The notes beneath the pieces were generated by a model that saw nothing but the letters and a program-made list of their open reading frames with translations, did not search any database and had not been told where the DNA came from. From NCBI GenBank assembly GCA_016214145.1, contig JACRPA010000002.1:496001-560000 (forward strand): 64,000 nucleotides of DNA, read 5' to 3'. Source of the stretch: Rhodocyclales bacterium (GTDB lineage: Bacteria > Pseudomonadota > Gammaproteobacteria > Burkholderiales > Rhodocyclaceae). Made by a program: the position numbers and the translations under genes. Positions 7,221 through 16,907 of this stretch are shown piece by piece (positions within the stretch are counted from its first letter, which is position 1; each line of letters starts with the position of its first letter).

Positions 7221-8639
7221 TTATTGCAGTGTTTTTGGTGCGGTTGCTCTGCGCACGCCGGATTCGACGATGATCTCGGCCAGCACGTCCTCGTTCCTGT
7301 GGCCCATCAGGTGCACGCCGGCCACGCCCTCGATCGCCGCGACCGCCTGGACGATCTCGATGCAGGCCGACTTCGCCTCGGCCTGCTGGTCGCCGGCAAC
7401 GGCAATGCGCGCCAGCAGGCGTTCAGGCACGTGCACGCCGGGCACGTGCGCGGCCATCCAGCGCAGGGCGCGCGCCGAACCCAGGGTGCCGACGCCGACG
7501 ATGATGCGCGCGCGCCGGTGCAGCTCGCGCCGGCGCACTTCCCGCATGAAGGCCTCGAACAGGCCCACGTCGAAACAGAACTGGGTCTGGATGAAGCGGG
7601 CGCCGGCAACGACCTTCTTTTCCAGGTTGGCGATGCGGTCGGCGTAGGGCGGCACGAAGGGATTCGCCGTGGCGCCGACGAAGAAGTCGGGCGGCATCTC
7701 CAGCTTGCGCCCCGAGGCGTATTCGCCGCGGTCGCACATGCCGCGGGCGATGTGCAGCAGGGATACGGCATCGAGGTCGAACACCGGCTTGGCCTGGGGA
7801 TGGTCGCCCTGGCTGACGTCGTCGCCGGTGATGCAGAGAATGTTCTTCACCCCCAGGGCCGCGGCCCCGAGCATGTCGCCCTGGATGGCGATGCGGTTCC
7901 TGTCACGGCAGGCGATCTGGTACACCGGGGCAAGGCCGTGGGCGGCGAGAATGGCCGAGGCCGCCACGCTCGACATGTGGCAGTTGCCGCCCGCGCCATC
8001 CGTGATGTTGATGGCGTCCACCAGCCCCTGGAACTTGCCGGCCCGGGCGAGCAGCGCCTGCGGATCGGCCGAGTCGGGCGGCGCCACTTCCACCGTGACG
8101 ACGAAGCGGCCCGAGTTGCAGGCCTGCTCGAAGCTGCCGGGCCGGGCATCGGCGACGGTGCGCCCGTCCACCGGCGGCTGGAAGGCCGGGTCGGGGCGTC
8201 CCCGGATGACCTGTATCCAGGTGGAGCTGCCCTGCTTGCGCACATCGATGGCCGGCAGCAGGGGCGTCGGATGGGCAAGATGATCGGGGGCAATGCGCTT
8301 GGTGCCTTCGGTGGCCTCGACCCAGACGCAGCGCATGCCGGGCTGCACCTCGCAATGGCCGCCCTCGCGCACTCCACCGCAGGGGCCGTTGCGCATCTCC
8401 TTGGGGCAGTTCATCGGGCAGGCCATGCCGGTGGCCGAGAGGACGCACTGGCCGCATTCGCGGCAGTCGAACATGAAGTCCTTGGCCGCCCGCTCCAGGG
8501 GATGCAGCATGGCCTCGGCGCGCCGCTCGCCGATGAAGCGCAGCAGCGGCGCAAACGCAGGGGCCAGGCGCGAGAAATACTCATATACGCGGTGCAGGCC
8601 GCGGGCGTGACGGACGGACCAGAGGCGGGCGGCGTACAT
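7221..8639 (-). CDS. metF: Fused MetV-MetF methylene-tetrahydrofolate reductase
   Basis: A 472-residue fusion. The first 110 residues form the cysteine-rich MetV / MTHFR C-terminal-like domain, with eight cysteines at about 59, 62, 65, 74, 78, 87, 96 and 104 (CRECGQC, MACPMNCP, NGPCGG). From about residue 178 a MetF TIM barrel follows: FVVTVEVAPPDS, YQIACRDRNR, LGVKNILCITGDD, FFVGATANPF and FIQTQFCFD. In acetogens MetV and MetF are usually separate subunits. Here the job is probably to oxidise the methyl-THF made by O-demethylation to methylene-THF for assimilation or oxidation. Usual biosynthetic MetF lacks the cysteine domain, which argues for a dedicated catabolic enzyme. It starts 15 bp after the reductase gene. 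Confidence 0.9.
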   Translation of the reverse strand: MYAARLWSVRHARGLHRVYEYFSRLAPAFAPLLRFIGERRAEAMLHPLERAAKDFMFDCRECGQCVLSATGMACPMNCPKEMRNGPCGGVREGGHCEVQPGMRCVWVEATEGTKRIAPDHLAHPTPLLPAIDVRKQGSSTWIQVIRGRPDPAFQPPVDGRTVADARPGSFEQACNSGRFVVTVEVAPPDSADPQALLARAGKFQGLVDAINITDGAGGNCHMSSVAASAILAAHGLAPVYQIACRDRNRIAIQGDMLGAAALGVKNILCITGDDVSQGDHPQAKPVFDLDAVSLLHIARGMCDRGEYASGRKLEMPPDFFVGATANPFVPPYADRIANLEKKVVAGARFIQTQFCFDVGLFEAFMREVRRRELHRRARIIVGVGTLGSARALRWMAAHVPGVHVPERLLARIAVAGDQQAEAKSACIEIVQAVAAIEGVAGVHLMGHRNEDVLAEIIVESGVRRATAPKTLQ

Positions 8640-8654
8640 GGCGGCTGCGCCCGC

Positions 8655-9641
8655 TCAGGCCGTCACCGGGCCGCGGTAGGCGGTATCGATCTCGATCCTG
8701 CCGCCGGCCGGCCGCGACACGCAGGCGCAGAGCTTGCGGTTGGCGGCCTTCTGCTCCTCGCTGAGGAAAACGTCGCGGTGGTCCACCGGCGCATCGCAGG
8801 CCAGGATGTCGATAGCGCACAGGCCGCATTCGCCGCGCCGGCAATCGGCGAGGACTTCGATGCCGGCCTCTTCGAGCGCGGAGAGCAAGGTCTGGTGCGC
8901 CGGCACCCGGAGCTCGCGGCCGAAGCGCGGCAGCACCGCCGTGAAGGCCTGGTTGGCGTAATGGCCGCTGGAGGCGAAGGATTCGTAGCGCAGCAGCGAC
9001 GCGGGCCGGCCGCCGGCTTCCCAGGCCTTGCGCGCCGCCTCCAGCATGCCGATCGGGCCGCAGAAATAGAGCTCGCCTTCCGCCGGGATCGGCTCGACGA
9101 TCCGCGCGAAGTCGAGCCTGCCGGATTCGTTTTCCACGCACAGGTGAAAGGCCTCGCCGAGCCAGGCGCGGAGCAGCTCGGCGAAGGCGGCTTCCTCCCG
9201 GCTGCGCACGCTGTAGTGGAAGCGCAGCGGGCGGCCGCTGCGCACCAGGAAGCGGGCCATGCTCACCAGCGGCGTGATGCCGACGCCGCCCGCCACCAGG
9301 GTGTAGGACGGGGCGGCGAGGCCGAGCTCGAAATGGTTGTCGGGCTCGGAGATTTCAATGCTTTCGCCGGACTGGAGCGCCCACATGGCGCGCGAGCCGC
9401 CGAGGCCGTTCTCCGACAGCTTCACGGCGATGCGCAGCCGCGCATCGCCGCTGCCGTCATCGATGAGGGAATAGCAGCGGACTGCCGGCCGGCCGTCGAT
9501 CGTCACGCGCACGCGGACATGCGCTCCCGGCGTCCACTCCGGAAGGCGGCCGGCGGGCTGGAGTTCGAAGAGGCGGATGGTCGGCGTCAGGTCGCGGGTG
9601 GATGCCACGGTCGCCCGCGTCCAGGTATCGAGGAATTTCAT
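8655..9641 (-). CDS. Phthalate-dioxygenase-reductase-type reductase (FMN/NAD/2Fe-2S), VanB-like
   Basis: A 328-residue electron-transfer flavoprotein. Domain order is FMN-binding beta barrel (RCYSLIDDGSG), NAD-binding fold (VAGGVGITPLVSMA, ELYFCGPIGML) and a C-terminal plant-type ferredoxin (DCRRGECGLC then LCACVSR, giving four cluster cysteines). This order is diagnostic of the class IA reductases that serve vanillate O-demethylase and phthalate dioxygenase. The partner is evidently the Rieske oxygenase at 10425-11525, with the GntR gene in between. It carries electrons from NAD(P)H to the Rieske centre. It ends 15 bp before metVF, so oxygenase and corrinoid genes sit on the same transcript. 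Substrate choice rests with the oxygenase. Confidence 0.93.
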   Translation of the reverse strand: MKFLDTWTRATVASTRDLTPTIRLFELQPAGRLPEWTPGAHVRVRVTIDGRPAVRCYSLIDDGSGDARLRIAVKLSENGLGGSRAMWALQSGESIEISEPDNHFELGLAAPSYTLVAGGVGITPLVSMARFLVRSGRPLRFHYSVRSREEAAFAELLRAWLGEAFHLCVENESGRLDFARIVEPIPAEGELYFCGPIGMLEAARKAWEAGGRPASLLRYESFASSGHYANQAFTAVLPRFGRELRVPAHQTLLSALEEAGIEVLADCRRGECGLCAIDILACDAPVDHRDVFLSEEQKAANRKLCACVSRPAGGRIEIDTAYRGPVTA

Positions 9642-9658
9642 GTCGCGCTTCCCGTGGA

Positions 9659-10411
9659 TCAGGGCCGGCGGCGGATGAGCGGCGCGCCGGGCAGGTTCTT
9701 CATGGCCTCGTTGTTCTGCAGTACCAGTTGGAGATTCTTGTGCGCGATGCGCGCGTGCTCCTTCACCAGGGGCTCGACGCGCGCGCTGGAACGTGCCTCG
9801 ATGGCTTCGAGAATCTCGCGATGCTGGCGCTGGGCGGCCCGGAAGATTTCCAGCGAACCGGGAATCCGCCCCTGGATCGAGACGAAGGCATTGTGGCCGG
9901 CGAAGGGCAGGGAACTGGCGCGCGCCAGGGCGCGGGCGACGATTTCGCTGCCGGATGCCGCGACCAGCATTTCATGGAACTGGTTGTTGAGCTGGCTGTA
10001 CTGCGCGAGGAAGTCGCGCCCCGGCTTGGCCTTGGCCAGCAGTTCTTCGATGCGGTCCAGGCAATCCGACATCGCGGCGAGATACGATCCGGACACGCCG
10101 CGTTCGGCCGCCATGCGGGCCGCCAGCGCCTCCAGGGTGCCGCGCACCTCGATGGCGTCGGCGATTTCGGTTTCGCTGAAGCCGCGCACCGTATAGCCGG
10201 TCGGCTGGGATGCCTCGAGCAGCCCTTCCTCGGCCAGCGCCTGCAGTGCCGCCCGGATCGGCGTGCGCGACACGCCGAGCAGTTCGACCAGCGCCAGTTC
10301 GGGCAGCCGCTCTCCCGCCTTGAATTCGCCGCGAAACACCAGGTCGCGGATGCCGAGCAGGGCGCGGTCGGCCTGGGAGGGGTCCTTTTGCAAAGGGATG
10401 GGTTGTGCCAT
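9659..10411 (-). CDS. GntR-family (FCD) transcriptional regulator, probable VanR-like repressor
   Basis: A 250-residue FCD-type GntR regulator. The N-terminal winged helix includes RLPELALVELLGVSRTPIR followed by ALQALAEEGLL, and the all-helical FCD ligand domain has metal-binding-type histidines in NNQFHEML and QRQHREIL. ATG at 10411 has a perfect AGGAGG spaced 7 bases upstream; an upstream in-frame ATG at 10534 would run into the oxygenase gene. It lies inside the operon it presumably controls, 13 bp after the oxygenase. The tandem AT-rich operators at 11555-11575 overlapping the operon promoter are its most likely targets. A related regulator, VanR, represses vanillate O-demethylase genes and is released by vanillate. 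The effector here is inferred. Confidence 0.93.
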   Translation of the reverse strand: MAQPIPLQKDPSQADRALLGIRDLVFRGEFKAGERLPELALVELLGVSRTPIRAALQALAEEGLLEASQPTGYTVRGFSETEIADAIEVRGTLEALAARMAAERGVSGSYLAAMSDCLDRIEELLAKAKPGRDFLAQYSQLNNQFHEMLVAASGSEIVARALARASSLPFAGHNAFVSIQGRIPGSLEIFRAAQRQHREILEAIEARSSARVEPLVKEHARIAHKNLQLVLQNNEAMKNLPGAPLIRRRP

Positions 10412-10424
10412 GGCTGCCTCCTTT

Positions 10425-11525
10425 TCAGTGTCCCGCCGCTCGCCGCGGCGCTGCCGGTTCCGCGGCCGGCGCTCCGCCCTGCTCCGCCGCGACCATGCGG
10501 TCGATGATGCGGCGCGCCCACATCGCGCCGGCATCGATGTTCAGGTTGTAGAAGACCTTGTCCGGGTGGTCGAGGATGGCCTGCTGCTGGGCCTCGAGGA
10601 TTAACTCGTCCTCGCCGAACACGCGCGTGACGCCTTCCCGCAGTGTCTGCGTGAGCCCCTGCTCGTGCAGGCTGTAGTTGCGGCAGAAGGCCCAGAAGTA
10701 GTGGCAGGAGGTTTCCGTCTCCGGCGTGATGGTGTTGAGGACATAGCCATTGACGCCCTGCGCGCGGTCGCCCTGCGGCGCTCCCGTGCCGGCCGGCGCG
10801 ACGCCGACATCGATGGTCACCGTGCAGGGCGCCTCGAAACGGATGATCTGCCAGCGGTCGCTTCTGACCACGCTCCCGGTCTTCTTGCGCAACTGGAAGG
10901 CCCAGAACGGCGGCGGATCGATATCCAGCATCCAGCGCGTCACCGTGGCCGTCTCGTCGGTATGCGTGACGTCGAAAGGCGCCTCGGCCACCGCGCGGTT
11001 GCCGATGCTCGATCCATGCACGAACGCCTCGTGGGTCAGGTCCATGAGGTTGTCGATCACCAGGCGATAGTCGCACCTGACGTGGATCACCTTGCCGTCG
11101 CCGGCCCAGGCGGGATCGTCGTTCCAGTGCATGTCGGGAATTCGCTCGGGATCGGCCAGGGCGGGATCGCCCATCCAGACCCAGATGAAACGATGGCGCT
11201 CGACGGCCGGGAATGCCCGCACGCAGGCTGAAGGATTGAGCGTGTCCTGGGAGGGCATTTGTATACATCTGCCCCCGGAATTGAATACCAGACCATGATA
11301 TCCGCAGACGAGATTGTCGCCGTCGAGCCGCCCCTTCGAGAGCGGCAGCAAGCGGTGCCAGCAGGCGTCCTCCAGCACCACGGGGGTATTGTCCGCCCGG
11401 CGGTAAATGACCACCTTTGTATTGCAGACAGTGCGGGACATCAACTCACGCCTGACCTCGACGTCGTAGGCGACGGCATACCAGGCATTGAGCGGAAAGC
11501 TGGTCTGGTGTTTGGCCTGGCCCAT
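10425..11525 (-). CDS. Rieske non-haem iron oxygenase, VanA-like aromatic O-demethylase oxygenase
   Basis: A 366-residue alpha subunit. The Rieske cluster ligands are C55, H57, C74 and H77 (ACWHRLLP and VCGYHG), and the mononuclear iron histidines are H165 and H170 in NLMDLTHEAFVHG. Length and layout match vanillate O-demethylase oxygenase (VanA) rather than the longer ring-hydroxylating dioxygenases. It would demethylate a methoxyaryl acid with O2, releasing formaldehyde, using the reductase at 8655-9641. ATG at 11525 follows GGGGGCG; the ATG at 11564 lies within the promoter/operator and is rejected. It is the first gene of the operon. An operator-like TTGTATACAT occurs within the gene at 11259-11268. 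Confidence 0.9.
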   Translation of the reverse strand: MGQAKHQTSFPLNAWYAVAYDVEVRRELMSRTVCNTKVVIYRRADNTPVVLEDACWHRLLPLSKGRLDGDNLVCGYHGLVFNSGGRCIQMPSQDTLNPSACVRAFPAVERHRFIWVWMGDPALADPERIPDMHWNDDPAWAGDGKVIHVRCDYRLVIDNLMDLTHEAFVHGSSIGNRAVAEAPFDVTHTDETATVTRWMLDIDPPPFWAFQLRKKTGSVVRSDRWQIIRFEAPCTVTIDVGVAPAGTGAPQGDRAQGVNGYVLNTITPETETSCHYFWAFCRNYSLHEQGLTQTLREGVTRVFGEDELILEAQQQAILDHPDKVFYNLNIDAGAMWARRIIDRMVAAEQGGAPAAEPAAPRRAAGH

Positions 11526-11554
11526 GGGAACGCCCCCTATGCAGCTACACGATA

Positions 11555-11575
11555 TTGAATACAAATTGTATACAA
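11555..11575 (-). promoter_or_regulatory. Tandem GntR-type operators upstream of the O-demethylation operon
   Basis: Two 10-bp palindromic sites lie next to each other, separated by one base: TTGAATACAA (11555-11564) and the perfect palindrome TTGTATACAA (11566-11575). They are very AT-rich against a GC-rich background and sit 30-50 bp before the oxygenase ATG. The second site covers the -10 hexamer of the predicted promoter, the classic position for repression. The adjacent FCD regulator (9659-10411) is the obvious candidate binder; the pairing is inferred. Confidence 0.7.
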
Positions 11576-11592
11576 TTTTGGAAGCGTGTCAA
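11565..11592 (-). promoter_or_regulatory. Sigma70-like promoter of the O-demethylation operon
   Basis: Read on the minus strand, TTGACA (11592-11587), a 16-bp spacer and TACAAT (11570-11565) make a near-consensus promoter. Transcription would begin near 11558, giving a leader of about 30 bases before the oxygenase ATG at 11525. The perfect TTGTATACAA palindrome overlaps the -10 element. Confidence 0.7.
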
Positions 11593-11620
11593 TATGGTTG
11601 TTCCAGCCTGACGGACCGTC

Positions 11621-11672
11621 GCCATGGCCGTGCGCCCGGCGAGGGAATGCACGATGTAGTCGAGTTCGGAGC
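11621..11672 (-). pseudogene. Relic of a pobA 3' end
   Basis: On the minus strand this stretch translates as [16 protein letters not shown], which matches the intact PobA C-terminal segment [16 protein letters not shown], with roughly 85 percent DNA identity over about 50 bp to 13478-13527. No homology to PobA continues on either side. It is a divergent remnant, not a fresh duplication. It lies between the AAA ATPase gene and the oxygenase promoter and suggests that a pobA-like gene once adjoined the O-demethylation operon. Confidence 0.65.
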
Positions 11673-11872
11673 CGGAAGAACTCCGGCGCAGGTGCGAGGA
11701 GTTCAATTACCTTTCAGGCGCTCGCCGCGGCGGATTTCGCCTATGTGCTCGGCCATAGCGAAATGATCGCCGGGTAAAACAGTGCGAGGCGGAGTTTCAG
11801 AGCAGGCTAATGCCCGCGTCAGCGGGCGTTACGCCGGAACTGAAAGTCAGTCGCTGCGGGACGGCGCCTCAT
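11673..11872. other. Non-coding spacer with gene debris
   Basis: No supported gene. It holds one copy of the bipartite repeat (11843-11865) and a short plus-strand reading (ADFAYVLGHSEMIAG) ending at about 11777 that looks like a protein C-terminus but has no start or family I can name. The region lies downstream of the AAA gene and upstream of the relic. Confidence 0.4.
11843..11865 (-). repeat. Bipartite repeat copy 2
   Basis: Exact match on the minus strand, 8 bp downstream of the AAA ATPase stop. Confidence 0.85.
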
Positions 11873-13324
11873 TCAAACGGCCTGCCGCAGCAGATTGCGC
11901 GCAATCGTGTAGCAATGCAGTGCGACCGGGACGAACTCCAGGATCACGCCATCGATATCGGCTTCCCCTGCGTAGGTTCGCGTGGTGACAAGGGGGCGGC
12001 GCGCCAATTTGTGCCGCAATGCCAACTCGCGAATGCCACGAAGCTCCTGTAATTGACCTGGGGCCCGGTCCGACCATTTGATCTCCACCGCAAAGCGAGG
12101 TTTTTGCGTACGCGAATCGAGCGAAACGATATCGACCTCCATGTCCTGGCGGCCGGCCTTCCAACGCGCGTAATGCAGTGAGCGGCTTACGCTGGTGCTG
12201 TGCAGCCACTGGCTCCATATGGCGGTTTCGGCAAGATTTCCCATTGCATGGTCTTCGGGGCCAACAAAACCGAACAGCGCTGCACGAATGGAAGGATTGG
12301 TGAGGTAGATCTTGAACGTGCGGGCCCGCTGCATGCGAAGCGCGTTCTCGTCGATCCTATGCACGCGCCGCACGAGAAACGCAGCTTCGAGATACTCGAT
12401 GTATTCGGATAGTCTTGCCTTGCCGATGCCGGTATGTTTCGACATGGCCTCCAATCCGAACTCGTCTCCCGTATTGAAGGCCAGCACGTTGAAGAACCGG
12501 TTAAGTTCCTGTGTATCGGTTATGCCGTAGAGGCTCGGCAAGTCCTTCAGCAACACCTTGTCGATGATGTCCTGCCGCAGGAAACGCGATGGATTGGCGC
12601 GCACGGCGGGGTTCATGACCGCCTCCGGAAAACCTCCGAAGTTCAGATAATTCACGAATTCGTTGTTGAGCGCCTCGATGTCGGTAGCGTGGTATGCAGG
12701 TACAGCGACATCGGCGCCATCACGCTCCGTTATGAGCTCTGCCTCGCTGCCGGCGAAGACAAGGTATTCGGCGAAAGTCAGCGGCGGCAGGACGAATTCG
12801 GTAAAGCGGCCCGCGCCCGATTCACGGCTTTTCATGCGTAATGCGGCTGCAGCCGAACCGCTTGCAATGAAGCGGATGCGCGGGAAGGTGTCAACGAGCG
12901 ACTTGAGGTGCACTTCCCAGTCCTTCAGATACTGCACCTCGTCGAACAGTACCCAAAGAGGTTGCTCCGACGGATGCCGGTGCAGGTCGGAAAACAGCCT
13001 GACCATGCTCTCGAGGGAGTGTCCCGAATAGAGCGGCGTATCCAGCGAAACGAACAGAATGGAGGTGCCGGCGCAGCCCTCATCCAGCAATTGCTGGATG
13101 AGATGCTTGAGCATGACGGTTTTGCCCACTCGGCGCGGGCCGATAAGCACTACCGCACGGCGCACCGCGATATCGAGTGCGAGCCGGGAGAAATGCGGGA
13201 AATAGGCGCGGCGCGGCCACTGGCGCTCTTCGGCATCGATGCCTTGACCGGATTTCCACCATGGGTTGTCGACTGCCAGACGGCGCTGGACTTCGTGCAA
13301 CGGGATTTCAAGACTTCCTGGCAT
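11873..13324 (-). CDS. AAA ATPase with DUF4143 domain
   Basis: A 483-residue protein of the AAA_14/DUF4143 family. Walker A is LIGPRRVGKT (about residue 60) and Walker B is LWVLFDEVQ; a GFPEAV segment and a C-terminal nuclease-like fold (MEVDIVSLDSR, FAVEIKWSD, with D, E and K in PD-(D/E)XK order) follow. The family is common in accessory DNA, and its cellular function is poorly defined. Base composition is lower in GC than the flanking catabolic genes. It separates the intact pobA from a pobA relic, so it probably arrived by insertion. It is a single-gene unit preceded by a perfect inverted repeat at 13339-13363. Confidence 0.88.
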   Translation of the reverse strand: MPGSLEIPLHEVQRRLAVDNPWWKSGQGIDAEERQWPRRAYFPHFSRLALDIAVRRAVVLIGPRRVGKTVMLKHLIQQLLDEGCAGTSILFVSLDTPLYSGHSLESMVRLFSDLHRHPSEQPLWVLFDEVQYLKDWEVHLKSLVDTFPRIRFIASGSAAAALRMKSRESGAGRFTEFVLPPLTFAEYLVFAGSEAELITERDGADVAVPAYHATDIEALNNEFVNYLNFGGFPEAVMNPAVRANPSRFLRQDIIDKVLLKDLPSLYGITDTQELNRFFNVLAFNTGDEFGLEAMSKHTGIGKARLSEYIEYLEAAFLVRRVHRIDENALRMQRARTFKIYLTNPSIRAALFGFVGPEDHAMGNLAETAIWSQWLHSTSVSRSLHYARWKAGRQDMEVDIVSLDSRTQKPRFAVEIKWSDRAPGQLQELRGIRELALRHKLARRPLVTTRTYAGEADIDGVILEFVPVALHCYTIARNLLRQAV

Positions 13325-13338
13325 AAGGCTCGATATTC

Positions 13339-13363
13339 ACGCTTAATATGTTCAATTAAGCGT
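13339..13363. promoter_or_regulatory. Perfect inverted repeat before the AAA ATPase gene
   Basis: ACGCTTAAT (13339-13347) and ATTAAGCGT (13355-13363) form a 9-bp dyad around a 7-base centre, 15 bp upstream of the ATPase ATG at 13324. Its position in the leader fits an operator or an RNA hairpin that limits translation. No T-run follows, so it is not a standard terminator. Confidence 0.45.
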
Positions 13364-13440
13364 CTCACAAAAAGCCTAATCTGACAACAAGAAATTTGTC
13401 TTTATATTTCCTTAGGTTGGAGTGTCGGCTTAGTCCCGTT

Positions 13441-15469
<2,029 letters not shown>

Positions 15470-15471
15470 CG

Positions 15472-15828
15472 CTATCTCCTTCCCGCTTCGACGAGCTTCG
15501 CCTTGAATTCATCCTTGGTCATGCCGGTCTGCTGCGCGCCGATGTCCTGCATGTCGAGCCCGAAGATGCCGCCCAGCTTGGCCAGGAAATAGGTGTTGCC
15601 GCCCGCTGCGATCAGCTGCAGCACGTTGAGGTTGCGCACCGCCTCCCGCTGCTGCGCGTTCAGCCCGTATTTCGCGCAGTAGGCGTCCTGGTCGCGCAGG
15701 AATTCGGCGCGGTTCTCCGCCGAGTTGAAGGAAAAGCACATCTTGTTGAGCGCGTAGCCCTTGCGCGCCTGGTCCCCGTCGAACATCGTCGTGCCGGGAA
15801 TCTCGCGCTTCTGTTTGCCCGAGTTCAT
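15472..15828 (-). CDS. ligA: Protocatechuate 4,5-dioxygenase alpha subunit, LigA family (set 1)
   Basis: This 118-residue small subunit has the LigA hallmarks IPGTTMFDGDQARKGY, a central helix LRDQDAYCAKYGLN and the GGNTYFLAKLGGIFGLD segment that covers the beta-subunit active site. It is the first gene of the ligA-ligB-pobA unit, with ligB 2 bp downstream. It is transcribed away from the feruloyl-CoA hydratase/lyase gene, so the 208-bp gap 15829-16036 must hold both promoters. It works only with LigB as an A2B2 complex. Confidence 0.93.
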   Translation of the reverse strand: MNSGKQKREIPGTTMFDGDQARKGYALNKMCFSFNSAENRAEFLRDQDAYCAKYGLNAQQREAVRNLNVLQLIAAGGNTYFLAKLGGIFGLDMQDIGAQQTGMTKDEFKAKLVEAGRR

Positions 15829-15943
15829 GGTTGGTCTCCTGGATCGGAACGGCAGGCGGCAACTTCGGCCGCCCGGTGTGAATTCTCGCCCGGTCAGGCC
15901 GGGCCAAGAAGGGCCGCCGCGCTCTAGCAGTTATCCATTTTCC

Positions 15944-15960
15944 GTATATCTCCTATATGC
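15944..15960. promoter_or_regulatory. Imperfect AT-rich dyad in the divergent ligA / hydratase-lyase promoter region
   Basis: GTATATCTCCTATATGC has outer arms GTATAT and ATATGC that pair with one mismatch around CTCCT. It is the most AT-rich point of the 208-bp divergent spacer and could be a regulator site or a -10 region. I could not place convincing -35/-10 pairs for either gene. Confidence 0.3.
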
Positions 15961-16036
15961 CTCCTTCCATAGATAAATCATTCCGCCGAAACAATAATGG
16001 GGTCCACGGAGCGACAGGACACGAGGAGAACGAACC

Positions 16037-16870
16037 ATGAGCAGCTACGAAGGACGCTGGACCGCCGTCACGGCGGAAGTGCAGGACGGCATCGCCTGGG
16101 TGACGCTGAATCGCCCGGAAAAGCGCAACGCCATGAGCCCCACGCTCAACCGCGAGATGGCTGAGGTGCTCGACGCCCTGGAAACCGACGACGGCGCCAG
16201 GGTGCTGGTGCTGACCGGCGCCGGCGAGTCCTGGTCGGCGGGCATGGACCTGAAGGAGTATTTCCGCGAGGCCGAGGGCAAATCGGACATCCAGCAGGAG
16301 CGCGTGCGGCGCGAGGCCTCCCGCTGGCAGTGGCAGCAGCTGCGCTTCTACAACAAGCCGACCATCGCCATGGTCAACGGCTGGTGCTTCGGCGGCGCCT
16401 TCACGCCGCTGGTCGCCTGCGACCTGGCCATCGCCGCCGACGAGGCGGTCTTCGGCCTGTCGGAAATCAATTGGGGCATCCCGCCGGGCAACCTGGTGAG
16501 CAAGGCGGTGGCCGACACCATGGGCCAGCGCGCCGCGCTGCACTACATCATGACGGGAGAAACTTTCACCGGCATCCAGGCGGCGCAGATGGGGCTGGTG
16601 AACAGGAGCGTGCCGCGGCAGGCGCTGCGCGGCGAGGTGACGGCCCTCGCGAAAAAGCTGCTGGAGAAGAATCCGACGGTGCTGCGCATCACCAAGCACG
16701 GCTTCAAGCGCTGCCGCGAGCTGACCTGGCACCAGAACGAGGACTACCTGTACGCCAAGGCCGACCAGTGCTACCAGCGCGACCAGGAAAAGGGCATGGC
16801 GGAAGGACTGAAGCAGTTCCTCGACGAGAAGTCGATCAAGCCGGGCCTGCAGAGCTACAGGCGGGGATGA
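16037..16870 (+). CDS. ech: Feruloyl-CoA / p-hydroxycinnamoyl-CoA hydratase-lyase (vanillin-forming)
   Basis: A 277-residue crotonase-fold enzyme that hydrates feruloyl-CoA and splits it to vanillin plus acetyl-CoA. Motifs match the Pseudomonas HCHL closely: LNRPEKRNAMSPTLNRE, SAGMDLKEYFRE, MVNGWCFGGAF and LSEINWGIPPGN. Residues known to matter in HCHL fall at the same numbers: M70, Y75, G120 and E143. The RBS is GAGGAG 8 bases before ATG 16037. It is a lone plus-strand gene divergent from ligA; no feruloyl-CoA synthetase or vanillin dehydrogenase of clear identity is in the window. It links hydroxycinnamates to the vanillate/protocatechuate genes around it. Confidence 0.95.
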   Translation: MSSYEGRWTAVTAEVQDGIAWVTLNRPEKRNAMSPTLNREMAEVLDALETDDGARVLVLTGAGESWSAGMDLKEYFREAEGKSDIQQERVRREASRWQWQQLRFYNKPTIAMVNGWCFGGAFTPLVACDLAIAADEAVFGLSEINWGIPPGNLVSKAVADTMGQRAALHYIMTGETFTGIQAAQMGLVNRSVPRQALRGEVTALAKKLLEKNPTVLRITKHGFKRCRELTWHQNEDYLYAKADQCYQRDQEKGMAEGLKQFLDEKSIKPGLQSYRRG

Positions 16871-16907
16871 CCGCGCGCGCCTGGCCGGGCGGGCGGCAGC
16901 GCCGCAG

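Noticed and set aside
549-10507. Very long plus-strand open frames opposite the O-demethylation operon (for example 549-2012 and 7152-10196)
   Set aside because: They are antisense shadows produced by GC-rich codon bias. They carry no protein motifs, while the minus-strand frames have complete catalytic motifs and tight operon spacing.
11259-11268. TTGTATACAT in the Rieske oxygenase gene as a third operator
   Set aside because: It matches the palindrome in nine of ten bases but lies about 300 bp into the coding region with no neighbouring half site. Possible for looping, but not supported enough to list.
11526-11620. Cobalamin riboswitch controlling the corrinoid genes
   Set aside because: The leader is only about 30 bases and no B12-box-like sequence was seen there or before the corrinoid protein gene.
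12775-12800. AAAGTCAGCG-N8-ACGAA inside the AAA ATPase gene as a further repeat copy
   Set aside because: Two mismatches in each half, within chance range in GC-rich DNA.
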